Shown: positions 18,619 to 27,864 of the stretch, piece by piece | How positions within the stretch are numbered: the first letter of the stretch is position 1 | Layout of the letters: the number at the start of each line of letters is the position of its first letter | Source of the DNA: Microvirga rosea | Lineage (GTDB): Bacteria > Pseudomonadota > Alphaproteobacteria > Rhizobiales > Beijerinckiaceae | NCBI RefSeq assembly: GCF_020595095.1 | Contig: NZ_JAJDOP010000003.1 | Coordinates: 434,001 to 498,000, forward strand | DNA: 64,000 nucleotides | Direction: 5' to 3' | Position numbers and translations under genes: made by a program | The notes under the pieces: generated by a model | The model's input: only the letters and a program-made list of their open reading frames with translations | The model's database searches: none | What the model was told of the DNA's origin: nothing

Positions 18619-20322
18619 TCAGTTTCCGGTCGGGAGTGGGATATGGACCCCACCCTTGGCCAGCTCTTCTCTTACCGTCTGGAACCGCTGGTAATCCGAG
18701 AGGGTGAGCGGCCCCGTGTAGCCGTAGCCCTGTACGGGACGTGGAGGGTACTGGACGTAAGTTGCCATGATCTTCTTCAGCTCCTCCTCCATGACCACAC
18801 CCATCCAGGTCCGTTCGGTGAAGTTGTTCATGAAGATGTCATAACGCTCCTGCGGATCCTGCCAGAGGTCGAAGACTTGCGGGACCGTGGCGACGTACTT
18901 CTCGGCGCCCTTCCACCCGAGGTTGGTGTCAACCGCAAGGCCACCGGTGGCGGAGCCGTCATCGCCGCGCAGGTTGAACTGGAACTTGTAGTTATTCACG
19001 CGGATGGCGCCGGGCGACAACTCGTTCTCGGTGAAATAGAACCACGACTTGCGTTCTGACTTGCCGGTCCCGTACAGCACCGGCGACATGTCGTAGCTGT
19101 CGAAGATGATCGGCTGGCCGGCACGATCCCTCTCGGGCAGCTTCGTGCCCGCAGCGGACGCGAAGGTCGCCATCAGGTCGAGGCCGCCGACGATCTCGTG
19201 GTTCCGCGTGTCGGCCTTGATCTTCCCCGGCCACCAAGCGATCGCCGGCACGCGGTTGCCGCCCTCGCGCAGGGTGCCCTTGGTGCCGCGGAACGGCGTG
19301 TAGCCGGAATCCGGATAGACGTCCTGCCACGCCCCATTGTCCGTGGTGTAGAAGACGAGCGTGTTGTTCCCGCCGACCTGACGGATCTTGTCCATCACGC
19401 GGCCGATCCGGGCGTCCAGCTCCACGACCGAGTCGGCGTACTTACTCTTCGATAGCGATTTATGGACGTAGTCCGGTGCCGGCAGGTTGGGCTGGTGCAC
19501 CTTCATGAAGTTGATGCTCATGAAGAACGGCCCGCCTGACTGCGCCGCCCGGTCGAGATAGTCGAGAGAGGCCTTCTCGACATACTCGTCGAGGAACGGG
19601 ATCCCGACCACGCCCTTGTCGGGCGTGTTGACGTATTCGCCGTTGACCTTGAAGTCCTCGCGCGCCGGCTGGCCCGCGTTGCCCGACAGTGCGCCCTTGG
19701 TCACCTTCTGGAACATTTCCCGCAACTCGGGGCTCATGTCCGGGAACCAGTTCGGATCGCCATAGGTGTATGCATTGAGATGATAGAGGAAGCAGTCCTT
19801 CATCTCGTCGTAGCCCTGGGCAATGGGCAGAGCGTAATCCGCCTCGCCGAGATGCCACTTGCCGGAGAAGAAAGTGCGATAGCCCGCCTGCTTCAGCACC
19901 GAGCCGAGGGTCCATTCGGCCGCCGGTAGGCCGCCGCCCTGCCCCTGGAACGCCACGGTGGTCATGCCGCTCCGGTTCGGGATACGCCCGGTCTGCATCG
20001 CGGCCCGGCCCGGAGTGCAGCTCGGCTGGGCATAGAACGAGAAGAAGGTCATGCCCTCCTGCGAAAGACGGTCGATGTTGGGGGTCGGCATGCCGCGACC
20101 CTCGCCGCCACCGTAGGGACCGAGATCGCCGTAGCCTGTATCGTCGGAGACGATCAGGACGATGTTAGGCTTCTGTTGCTGCGGAGCCGGTTGAGCGAAG
20201 GTCGGGACACTCAGCGTGGCCGAGATCAGGGCCGTCGCACCGATGAAGGCGGCCTTGGTCCGCATGCTTCGGATACGGCATTGTCTGTCGTGGGCTGGTG
20301 AAGACGCAAGGTCACTGGTCAT
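18619..20322 (-). CDS. Exported arylsulfatase
   Basis: This sulfatase of about 567 residues has a signal peptide in MRTKAAFIGATALISATLSV, after a 19-residue extension if ATG 20322 is used; ATG 20265 is an alternative. The metal site opens with NIVLIVSDDTGYGDLG. The formylglycine motif is PSCTPGRAAMQTGR: Cys in C-x-P-x-R with Gly in place of the usual Ser. FSGKWHLGE and VFYTTDNGAW supply other active-site residues. The ATG overlaps the stop of the formylglycine-generating enzyme gene (ATGA, 20319-20322), so modifier and target are coupled. The enzyme hydrolyses a sulfate ester, probably in the periplasm; the substrate is unknown. Confidence 0.9.
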   Translation of the reverse strand: MTSDLASSPAHDRQCRIRSMRTKAAFIGATALISATLSVPTFAQPAPQQQKPNIVLIVSDDTGYGDLGPYGGGEGRGMPTPNIDRLSQEGMTFFSFYAQPSCTPGRAAMQTGRIPNRSGMTTVAFQGQGGGLPAAEWTLGSVLKQAGYRTFFSGKWHLGEADYALPIAQGYDEMKDCFLYHLNAYTYGDPNWFPDMSPELREMFQKVTKGALSGNAGQPAREDFKVNGEYVNTPDKGVVGIPFLDEYVEKASLDYLDRAAQSGGPFFMSINFMKVHQPNLPAPDYVHKSLSKSKYADSVVELDARIGRVMDKIRQVGGNNTLVFYTTDNGAWQDVYPDSGYTPFRGTKGTLREGGNRVPAIAWWPGKIKADTRNHEIVGGLDLMATFASAAGTKLPERDRAGQPIIFDSYDMSPVLYGTGKSERKSWFYFTENELSPGAIRVNNYKFQFNLRGDDGSATGGLAVDTNLGWKGAEKYVATVPQVFDLWQDPQERYDIFMNNFTERTWMGVVMEEELKKIMATYVQYPPRPVQGYGYTGPLTLSDYQRFQTVREELAKGGVHIPLPTGN

Positions 20323-21305
20323 GCGGTGCTCCTCTCTCTGATCACGCATCGGAAGCCAACATGGCTCGTCGAGGTATCGACCGGCTCCGGATGGCGTGCG
20401 GCCGGACGGTAGCGGCGACAGTAGTTCGGGGCGCACAGGTGCGAGCCGCCCTTGAGCACCTTGCGCGCGATGCGGATCCGCGGCTGGCAGGGATCATAGC
20501 TCTGGTCCTCGCGAGCGCCCCGCGGGTTCTCGGGGATGCAGCAGGCCTTCTGGGCGTCGGCCGGATGCCTCTCCGCGTAGAAGTCGCTCGTCCATTCCCA
20601 GACGTTGCCGATCATATCATAGAGGCCGTAGCCGTTCGGCGGGAAGGCGGTCACGGGCGAGGTGCGCTCGAAGCCGTCCTGCGCGAGGTTCTCGAACGGA
20701 AAGGCGCCTTGCCAGGTGTTGGCCATCTGCCGCCCGTCCGGATTGAACGTGTCGCCCCAGGTGAACTCCCGACCGTCGAGACCGCCACGGGCGGCGAATT
20801 CCCACTCTGCTTCCGTCGGCAGGTCCTTGCTGGCCCAGCGGGCATAGGCGAGCGCATCGGCGAAAGCCACATGCACGACCGGATGGTTGTCGAGGCCATT
20901 GATGCTGCTCTTCGGGCCGTAAGGGTGTCGCCAGTCGGCGCCCTTGAGCAAAGTCCACCACTGGCGCCAGTCGCGCAGGTCGACCGGATGATCGGGGGGT
21001 GTGAACACGAGAGAGCCCGCATAGAGCATGTGCGGCAAGGCGTCGGGATAGTTCTTCGGGTTGGGGGGCCTCTCGGCGAAGGTGACGTGCCCCGTGGCCC
21101 GGACGAATTCGCGGAACTGCCTGTTGGTGACGGGCGTGCGGTCGATCCAAAAGCCGTTGACGGTAACGCGATGGACCGGCGCCTCCTCTGGATAGTGGCG
21201 GTCCGATCCCATCCGGAACGTGCCTCCGGCAATCCGGACCATGCCAGGACGCGACGACTCCGATCGCGGCGAGGTCGAAGGATGATCGGGTTCATTGAGC
21301 GTCAT
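20319..21305 (-). CDS. Formylglycine-generating enzyme (SUMF1 family)
   Basis: This 328-residue protein belongs to the FGE/SUMF1 family, which oxidises the sulfatase motif Cys to formylglycine. The fold starts at MVRIAGGTFRMGSD, with RTPVTNRQFREFV, LPTEAEWEFAARGG and GNVWEWTSDFY as signatures. The redox/copper cysteine pair is in KGGSHLCAPNYCRRYRPAAR, followed by SHVGFRC near the C-terminus. No signal peptide is present, so it acts in the cytoplasm before sulfatase export. ATG 21305 is used because the fold begins there; the frame further upstream is unlike coding sequence. It is the first gene of the coupled FGE-sulfatase pair. Confidence 0.92.
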   Translation of the reverse strand: MTLNEPDHPSTSPRSESSRPGMVRIAGGTFRMGSDRHYPEEAPVHRVTVNGFWIDRTPVTNRQFREFVRATGHVTFAERPPNPKNYPDALPHMLYAGSLVFTPPDHPVDLRDWRQWWTLLKGADWRHPYGPKSSINGLDNHPVVHVAFADALAYARWASKDLPTEAEWEFAARGGLDGREFTWGDTFNPDGRQMANTWQGAFPFENLAQDGFERTSPVTAFPPNGYGLYDMIGNVWEWTSDFYAERHPADAQKACCIPENPRGAREDQSYDPCQPRIRIARKVLKGGSHLCAPNYCRRYRPAARHPEPVDTSTSHVGFRCVIRERSTA

Positions 21306-21956
21306 ATGCCGACGCCTTTCACTGCAGGCGGGCCATGACCTTGCATCGTCTGGATGCAGGCGAGGACGTCGACATGACCTGAGTCCCCGCCGACCCTGGT
21401 CTCCCGTGCGCTGACCTTGCGTCGTCGCAGGACCACTGTGGACGAAGCTGCCGAGTCTGCTTGACCGAAGAAGACATCGGATTGACAAATTGGGACCGTC
21501 GGATGGCCGCGAGCCTTGAAAGCACCAACAGGAACGTGCCCGCGCAAGTGCTACGATCCAGGCCGCCTAATGGCCGAGGCTGACCTTGTGATATGGCCGC
21601 GGCCAAGCGACGATCCGCGGAGCTTCCTCAGCCAATGGCCGCTCCGGCTTCAAAGCCCCCTGCCCTTTTCTCGCCGGCCGGGAGGGTGCTGAGGCTTCCC
21701 TTAAGACAGTGTGAGCACTTTTCGCCGCAAACCCTTCACCCGCCGAAATGTGCGCCCCCTCTCCACCTCGGATGAATCTCAGCTTTCGACCCCGAGCGAA
21801 CCTTCGGCGTTAGGACGGCCCTGGTAACCTGACGGCACCATTGGACGTTGGCATCGAGCCACCCTATATCTCGACCATCATCAGCTATTCCGACCCGTGG
21901 GCGTTGATGACCGAGAGAGATGCGTGCTCCCGCCTGCAGGGCTGAGGAGCGCCGCC
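21306..21956. other. Intergenic region with a short dispersed repeat
   Basis: No intact gene is visible in about 650 bases. The stretch 21748-21797 resembles 7284-7331, with shared blocks such as CGATGAAT/GGATGAAT flanked by pyrimidine-rich CCCCTC and CGACCC sequences. Confidence 0.5.
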
Positions 21957-22157
21957 GTGGCGGACACCCCCAAAACACCAATGACCCGTGCGGAGCACGA
22001 CGCCCAGATCATGCGCGACTCCCGGGAGGCGCTAGAGCGGTCATATCGGGTGCTCAAGGAAACCGATACTCTTTTGAGGTCCGCGATCGCGCGGCCGATT
22101 GAGCCGAGACCGGATCAGGACGAGGACGCTGAGCGGCGTCGCGATCAGCCGTCCTAG
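21957..22157 (+). CDS. Small charged protein, unknown function
   Basis: A 66-residue protein read from GTG 21957, which has a GAGGAG ribosome-binding site 7 bases upstream; ATG 21981 is an alternative. The sequence is a single highly charged helix (AEHDAQIMRDSREALERSYR) with an acidic/basic tail. There is no signal peptide or membrane segment. The start signal and the helix-like composition support it as real, but no family is recognised. Confidence 0.5.
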   Translation: MADTPKTPMTRAEHDAQIMRDSREALERSYRVLKETDTLLRSAIARPIEPRPDQDEDAERRRDQPS

Positions 22158-22191
22158 GGAAAAGACCAAAATTCCAGGGAGCGCCTCCACG

Positions 22192-22623
22192 TCACTCGAC
22201 GGACCGAGTTGCCGCGGAGCCTAGACGCTGATTTCGAAAAACCGTGTTGACGGCGTGCAGCAACTCCTCGATCCGGAACGGCTTTTCCAGGTGCGCGGCT
22301 CCTTTGAGTGTTTCCGGAACCACCGCCCTGCTGTACCCAGTCGAATAGATGAACGGCACATTGCGGCGGCGCAGGATTTCCGCAACCCCAAGACCACTCT
22401 CCCCGCGCAGATCCATGTCCAGGACCGCGCATGTAAGACGCTCGGACTCGGCCAGAGCCAATGCCTTGTCCAAACTGGGGACAGGGCCAACAACGATAGC
22501 ACCGCACTGTTCCAGAGCCTGACAGAGATCATCCGCGATATAGTACTCGTCTTCGACCAGAAGAACGCGACAGCCAGTCAGGTCAGGCTTGTCCGCCGTC
22601 ATGTCTTGGGTGGCGCTCATCAT
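22192..22623 (-). CDS. Single-domain response regulator
   Basis: A 143-residue receiver protein of the CheY type. Acidic pocket residues are in VLLVEDEYYIADDL, the phospho-acceptor Asp is in CAVLDMDLRGESG, the Thr/Ser position is in FIYSTGYS, and the conserved Lys is in AHLEKPFRIEEL. There is no output domain. The start at ATG 22623 has GAGGACGAGG upstream and lies inside the 3' end of the kinase gene (41-base overlap), so it is coupled to that kinase and is its likely phosphorylation target. Confidence 0.88.
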   Translation of the reverse strand: MMSATQDMTADKPDLTGCRVLLVEDEYYIADDLCQALEQCGAIVVGPVPSLDKALALAESERLTCAVLDMDLRGESGLGVAEILRRRNVPFIYSTGYSRAVVPETLKGAAHLEKPFRIEELLHAVNTVFRNQRLGSAATRSVE

Positions 22624-25600
22624 CCTCGTCCTCTGTGCCGGGTTGATTCAGTTTTTGTGAGACATCCGTCGTGGCAGTTCGCTCGTTGACCGGCACCTCG
22701 ATCACGCAACGGACGCCGCCGGGCGCAAACTCGAGCTCCGTCTCTGCATCAAGCTCGTAGCGGAGGGTGCGTTCAATCAGCTCAGAGCCAAAGCCCCGGC
22801 GCCGGGGTCCCGCGGACGCGATGCGGACGCCGCTCTCCCTCCATTCCAGCCGGAGTCTTCGGTCCCCCTCGGCTCCTCTGATCCCCCATGTCACGTCGAT
22901 CCGGCCGCCGTCTTTGGATAGGGCTCCGTACTTAATGGCGTTGGTAGCCAGTTCGTGGATGGCCAGCCCAATGGAATCGGCTGCCTTGCCCCGCAGACGC
23001 ACTGGAGGCCCATCGATGCGCGCCTTCTCGTTTTCGTCGACCGCCGCGGCGAGCAACTCATCCCGCACGAACTCCTCAAGGTCGACACCGGCATCCGGGG
23101 CGCGGGTTGCCATCGCCTGAGTGCGAGCAAAAGCTTCGACGCGTCCTTCGAGGTGCATGGCATAATCTTCGACCGTCTCGCTCGTCGTCGCTGTACGCCG
23201 TGTAATGGACCGCATGACGGCCAGGGTGTTGCGGACGCGATGTTGCAACTCAGCCAGGAGAAGCTTGGTATGTCGTTCGCTATCGCGCAGAGCTTGCTCC
23301 GCGTGCAACCGCTCCGTCATGTCGATGGCAACGGCAACTCCGCCGGTGATTTCGCCAACCGCATTTCGGCGATCGCTGACGCTCTCGCGCACCCAAGTCA
23401 CCGAGCCGTCGGCACGTTTATAGCGCTTTTCGAGCACGACCGGCTCGCCGCCCGAGAGCGCCTGCAACAGCAGGGGTCTGATACGAGATCGGTCCTCAGG
23501 ATGCGTGAGCTCCTCCATCGTGCGATCCATGATGTCCTCACGGGAACGGCCCATGACCGTGCAGTAGCGGTCGTTGACGTACATCACGCGGGCGTCGCGG
23601 CCCATCAGAGCAATGCCGACCTCGGCCTGCTCAGCCATGGCCCGGAACCGCTCCTCGCTCTCGCGCAGCGCGTGCTGGGCCTGGGTAAGCGGCGTCATGT
23701 CCGTGAACGTTACCACCGTACCGCCGATATAGTTGTCAACGCTGCGATAGGGCAGCACGCGCACCATATAACGGGTGCCCGTCGCTGGATTGACGACCTC
23801 GCGGTCCACGCTGCCCAGTGTGCGCACCACGCGGCGCGCGTCGTCCTGGAGTTCGTCATAGGCGACGCGCGACTTGATGTGGGCAATCGGCCGGCCGACA
23901 TCTGTCTCAATGAGATGGAAGATCTCGGCCACCGCGGGGGTGAAGTTCATTACCCGCAGCTCGGTGTCGAGGAAGATTGTGGCGATCTGGGTGCTCTCGA
24001 GGAGGTTCTTCAGATCGCTGTGGGAGCGGCCCAGCTCCTGCACGCGATGGGCCAGCTCGCCGTTGACCGTCGTCAGCTCCTCGTTGACCGATTGCAGCTC
24101 CTCCTTGGAGGTTTCCAGCTCCTCGTTGGCGGATTGGAGCTCCTCGTTGAGGGATTGGTACTCCTCGTTCGACGACTTCAGTTCCTCATTCGTGCTCTCC
24201 AGTTCTTCAATGGTGGCCTGAAGCCGCTCCCGGGTCACGCGGAGCTCCGCTTCGAGCCCTTGCACATGCTCGTCCTGCCCCGAAGGGGCCAAGTGAGCGG
24301 GATCTCGATCCGGAGGAACGGGGCTGTCCTTGAAAATCACGACGAACCCCGGCGCCCCATTCGGCTGGTCCGAGGCAGGCTCGACCACGATGTCGACCAG
24401 CAGGCGCTTGCCATTGGTACCCATCGGAAGACCGTCGATCTGCACCGTGCGAGTTTCCTCCGTGGCCTTGGTCAGGGCCGCGCGCAAGTTGAGACGCAAG
24501 TCGCTGTGCACGAGGTTTAGAAGATTCAGATTGGCTGCACCGCCGGCCGGCTCGATGAAGCGACCCGCTCGGCCGGAGAAGTGGAGCACGTCGAAGTTCT
24601 CGTCCGTCACCACATAAGCCGGGGCATAACGTTCGGCGATGCTCTCGGCCCTTCGCGCCAGGCTTCCCTCCACCAGCCGCGGACGGGGGGGCGACGCATA
24701 CTCCGCCGGCCGTCGGTCAACGGCGGTGAAGGGAAAGTCCGGCAGAACCCTCGTGGTGGTGTCCAGACGCTGGAAGATGCGAAAGCCGCGATCTATCGGG
24801 GCGAACAGCTTGGTATGGCGCGAGATGTTCTCGGAGTTGCCCAGGAACAGGTAGCCGCCGGGCCTGAGGGCGAAGTGGAACAGGGGGATTACCCGATCCT
24901 GAAGATCGGCGTTGAGGTAGATCAGCAGGTTCCGGCACGAGACCATGTCAAGCCGCGAGAAAGGTGCGTCCTTGATCACGCTGTGCTGCGAGAAGATGCA
25001 CATCTCGCGCAGCTCCTTCACCACGCAATAGGTGTTGCCCTCCTTAACGAACCAGCGTGCCAACCGCTCCGGCGTCATATCCTTCGTGATCGATTCCGTG
25101 TAGCGGCCGACTCGGGCGGACGCGAGGGCCCGGCCATCGATGTCGCTGGCAAAGACCTGCACGTGCGGCACCTCGTCCAGCCTCGCCATGTGCTCGCGCA
25201 GGAGAATGCCGATGGAGTAGGCTTCCTCGCCCGTGGAGCAACCGAGCACCCAGATCCGGATCTGGTCATTGCGCGACTTGCCTTCGAACAGCTTGGGAAT
25301 GACCTGAGTTTCCAACAGCTCGAACTCACGGCGGTCGCGGAAGAACTGCGTTACTCCGATGAGCAGGTCATTGAAAAGGCTCTGCGGCTCGTCTGGCTGC
25401 GTGCGCAGCACCTCCAAATAGGCGTCGAGAGTTTCGACTTGGCCAACCTGCATGCGGCGCTGGATGCGCCTGAGGAAGGTGTTGGCCTTATAGCCGTGGA
25501 AGTCATGTCCGGTCTTGTTGCGCAGGATCGTGGCGACGCTGGCGAGCGCGCTTGTGGCTTCTGCCGCTTCGGCATCGCGATGCGCGGCGTCCCTGTAGCG

Positions 25601-26287
25601 GGTCAGATGCCGGGCGTACAGGTGAACGTGCTTTGGCAATTCCTCCACCGGCAGCACGAAATCGGCGAGCGCCAAGGGGCTGCTGCTGGAAACGAGGCTG
25701 TCCCGCGCGGCCTCACCGCTATCCTCGGCCAAGGTGAGGCCGCCTGCTTCTTTCAGTGCCGTGAAGCCGAGAATGCCGTCACCCCCGGTCCCCGAGAAGA
25801 CGACGCCGATCACGCTCCTGTCCTGGTCCTCCGCCACCGAGACGAGAAAGCTGTCGATGGTCCCGCGCTCGCCTGGAGCCTGCCCCGTCGGGCGAATGTG
25901 GAAACGCCCGTCCTTGATGGTCAGGATCGTGTTGGGGGGCGACCAATAGATCTTGCCGGCTTCGACGGGGGCATCCTCGGCGATCAGAGCGAGATCTCGT
26001 TCATGCTCAGCCAGCACCAGCTTGAAGCGCTCTTCGTTCAGAGCCTCACGGTGCTGGAAGGCCAGAACGGCTGCCATGCCGCCGTCCAGAGTCAATGCGC
26101 TGAGAAAACGCTCAACCGGCTCGCTGTTGGCGCCGGACGCGCCCACAGCAACGATTATGTGGGCGGCTGTCCCCTCGGAAGCGCCCTCCTGATCCGCCTG
26201 GGTCTGGGGCGACTTGCTGCTCTTCTTGGCGGCCACTGTATCTATCCCTGCTCCGGGAAAGGCTTGCCATATTCTCTCACCTGCCAT
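22583..26287 (-). CDS. CheB-CheR-PAS-HWE/HisKA_2 hybrid sensor kinase
   Basis: This very large multidomain protein (about 1234 residues from ATG 26287; TTG 26308 and GTG 26236 are alternatives) has, in order: a CheB-like methylesterase (VAVGASG, AFQHRE and FSGTGGDGILG give the Ser-His-Asp residues); a CheR methyltransferase (IGVTQFFRDRREF, LGCSTGEEAYSIG); a long coiled coil of repeated SxNEEL units; PAS domains (TQIATIFLDTELRVMNFTPA; AEVGIALMGRDARVMYVND); and an HWE/HisKA_2 kinase (LLLAELQHRVRNTLAVMRSI, IHELATNAIKYGALS, RGFGSELIERTL). It follows a CheB gene and overlaps a receiver gene. No transmembrane segment is seen, so it is cytoplasmic; the input signal is unknown. Confidence 0.9.
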   Translation of the reverse strand: MAGERIWQAFPGAGIDTVAAKKSSKSPQTQADQEGASEGTAAHIIVAVGASGANSEPVERFLSALTLDGGMAAVLAFQHREALNEERFKLVLAEHERDLALIAEDAPVEAGKIYWSPPNTILTIKDGRFHIRPTGQAPGERGTIDSFLVSVAEDQDRSVIGVVFSGTGGDGILGFTALKEAGGLTLAEDSGEAARDSLVSSSSPLALADFVLPVEELPKHVHLYARHLTRYRDAAHRDAEAAEATSALASVATILRNKTGHDFHGYKANTFLRRIQRRMQVGQVETLDAYLEVLRTQPDEPQSLFNDLLIGVTQFFRDRREFELLETQVIPKLFEGKSRNDQIRIWVLGCSTGEEAYSIGILLREHMARLDEVPHVQVFASDIDGRALASARVGRYTESITKDMTPERLARWFVKEGNTYCVVKELREMCIFSQHSVIKDAPFSRLDMVSCRNLLIYLNADLQDRVIPLFHFALRPGGYLFLGNSENISRHTKLFAPIDRGFRIFQRLDTTTRVLPDFPFTAVDRRPAEYASPPRPRLVEGSLARRAESIAERYAPAYVVTDENFDVLHFSGRAGRFIEPAGGAANLNLLNLVHSDLRLNLRAALTKATEETRTVQIDGLPMGTNGKRLLVDIVVEPASDQPNGAPGFVVIFKDSPVPPDRDPAHLAPSGQDEHVQGLEAELRVTRERLQATIEELESTNEELKSSNEEYQSLNEELQSANEELETSKEELQSVNEELTTVNGELAHRVQELGRSHSDLKNLLESTQIATIFLDTELRVMNFTPAVAEIFHLIETDVGRPIAHIKSRVAYDELQDDARRVVRTLGSVDREVVNPATGTRYMVRVLPYRSVDNYIGGTVVTFTDMTPLTQAQHALRESEERFRAMAEQAEVGIALMGRDARVMYVNDRYCTVMGRSREDIMDRTMEELTHPEDRSRIRPLLLQALSGGEPVVLEKRYKRADGSVTWVRESVSDRRNAVGEITGGVAVAIDMTERLHAEQALRDSERHTKLLLAELQHRVRNTLAVMRSITRRTATTSETVEDYAMHLEGRVEAFARTQAMATRAPDAGVDLEEFVRDELLAAAVDENEKARIDGPPVRLRGKAADSIGLAIHELATNAIKYGALSKDGGRIDVTWGIRGAEGDRRLRLEWRESGVRIASAGPRRRGFGSELIERTLRYELDAETELEFAPGGVRCVIEVPVNERTATTDVSQKLNQPGTEDEDDERHPRHDGGQA

Positions 26288-26310
26288 CAAGGCTGGCGAG
26301 GGCTCCAAGT

Positions 26311-27339
26311 CTATCCACTGTTATCCTGCCCACCCTCGTCCACGCGAGGATGTGGTGGGGCCATCGATTGCAGCACGGCCCGGCGCAGCACGTCGGCGTA
26401 CTGCCGGTACTCCGTGGCTCGCTCCTCGTACATCTCAGCGACGGCCCTGCGGCCGCTCTGGCGCCCATCCTGCGCCATACGGGTAACCAGCTCAGCCCGC
26501 TCCTCTATTACGCGCAAAGCGACCCGCATCGCCTCATCGACGGCATTCTCCTGCTCCTTGGCAACGATCTCGGCTGTCGCCGCATGCCCGACTTGGCATC
26601 GGAAGCGAAGGGGCATGGCCCCACGGACTGTGGACAGGACGCCGCTGCAATAGGGGCAGGTGAGCGCCGAGGGATCTGCAATTTGGCGCAGGACCTCGCT
26701 GTCGATCCGCTCGCCGGCCGCGATGTCGACCTCAAGCCGGATCTCGGGTGGGATCGGTACACCGGGGCCCGCTGCCTCCCGGGCCAGGTCCGACAGCAGG
26801 TCGCCGATCCGCGCGCTCGGAACCGAGAGGTCAACAGTCACGGCCTCTAAGGCACTGCGTGGCATCTCATCGGCAATGGCATCTGCGGGATCCTGCACAA
26901 CCGCTAGGCCACCGCAGCGCTTGACGGCATCTATGCCTGAGGCGCCATCATTGAGAAGGCCGCTCAGAATTACCCCGATCACCCTGGAACCGTATGCGGC
27001 GGCAGCCGAACGGAACAGGGGATCGATGGCAGGGCGGGCCATGTTCTCCCGCGGCCCCCGGCCAAGCCGGATATGGCCCTTGGTCAAAATGAGGTGGTGG
27101 TCCGGGACCGCAAGGTAGACGTGGCCAGGCTCTATCGCCATTCCGTCCGCGGCCTGATGGACCGGCAAGGGCCCAGCGGCGGAGGCTACCGTCGCAAGGA
27201 TGCCGATGCTGCGGGAGGGGATATGCAGCACGATGAACACGGCGGCCGGCAGATCCCTGGGCAGGGCGCCGAGAATCGTCTTGAGGGGCGCGGTTGCCCC
27301 TGACGATCCGCCAATGACGATAATATCGCGATTGCTCAT
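26311..27339 (-). CDS. Chemotaxis-type methylesterase CheB with C-terminal zinc-ribbon-like domain
   Basis: This 342-residue protein has an N-terminal CheB methylesterase domain: catalytic Ser in IVIGGSSGATAPL, His in IVLHIPSRSIG, and Asp in GVILSGLLNDGASG. It lacks the usual receiver domain. The C-terminal part carries CPYCSGVL and FRCQVGHA, a zinc-ribbon-like pair common in these orphan CheB proteins, then a helical region. ATG 27339 has GAAGGGCC upstream. It leads the operon with the CheB-CheR-kinase and receiver genes, so the three probably act in one signalling pathway and not in canonical chemotaxis. Confidence 0.88.
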   Translation of the reverse strand: MSNRDIIVIGGSSGATAPLKTILGALPRDLPAAVFIVLHIPSRSIGILATVASAAGPLPVHQAADGMAIEPGHVYLAVPDHHLILTKGHIRLGRGPRENMARPAIDPLFRSAAAAYGSRVIGVILSGLLNDGASGIDAVKRCGGLAVVQDPADAIADEMPRSALEAVTVDLSVPSARIGDLLSDLAREAAGPGVPIPPEIRLEVDIAAGERIDSEVLRQIADPSALTCPYCSGVLSTVRGAMPLRFRCQVGHAATAEIVAKEQENAVDEAMRVALRVIEERAELVTRMAQDGRQSGRRAVAEMYEERATEYRQYADVLRRAVLQSMAPPHPRVDEGGQDNSG

Positions 27340-27514
27340 GAGTGGCCCTTCGGAGTACCCTGGTGATGAGAGAACAAAAGGCAGACGGGACTGTTCCCAG
27401 TGGAGGAAGGCCTCCTTAACAGAGGGTTGTGTCGGAACCCGATCATGCCGAAAGCGTCAGCTACTCGAGACTTTGGAGCCTGAGAGGGCCTCTTGGGCCG
27501 ACCGGAGAACGGTG

Positions 27515-27739
27515 ATGCCTGATTCTGCGATCGAACGGGAACACCTATCCAGGGCGGAACGTGACATCACGGAAGGTGAGACCCGCATCACCAGGCAGAT
27601 GCTCCTCATCGAGAGGATGCGCCTGGACGGCCACGACGTCAGCGAGGCGGAGCGGCTGTTGCTGACCCTGCAGGAAACCCTTGCAGCTTGGCAGGCCCAT
27701 CGGGAGCAGATCCTCCTGGAGCTGGCACGAGACGGCTAA
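27515..27739 (+). CDS. Small coiled-coil protein, unknown function
   Basis: A 74-residue protein starting at ATG 27515, with GGAGAACGGTG upstream. It is almost entirely helical and charged (REHLSRAERDITEGETRITR; EAERLLLTLQETLAAWQAHR). This style is common for small proteins next to Crp-type regulators and kinases in Hyphomicrobiales. No known domain is seen. It is divergent from the CheB operon and upstream of the Crp-family gene. Confidence 0.65.
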   Translation: MPDSAIEREHLSRAERDITEGETRITRQMLLIERMRLDGHDVSEAERLLLTLQETLAAWQAHREQILLELARDG

Positions 27740-27864
27740 TGACGTTCGTGATGGACAGCGATGACTGCGCCTCCAACGCCACGAGGGTAGCAGGATCGGG
27801 AAGGCCGGTCAGCCTTGGAACGAGTGGAACTCGTTAAGCAATGTCACCGGCTGGGGGTACAACG

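Noticed and set aside
22955-24520. A 521-codon open frame on the plus strand
   Set aside because: It is antisense to the hybrid kinase gene; Leu/His-rich product without domain features.
24581-26653. A 690-codon open frame on the plus strand
   Set aside because: It lies antisense to the CheB-CheR-kinase and CheB genes, which have clear domains; the plus-strand product has no recognisable motif and is a mirror of GC-rich coding DNA.
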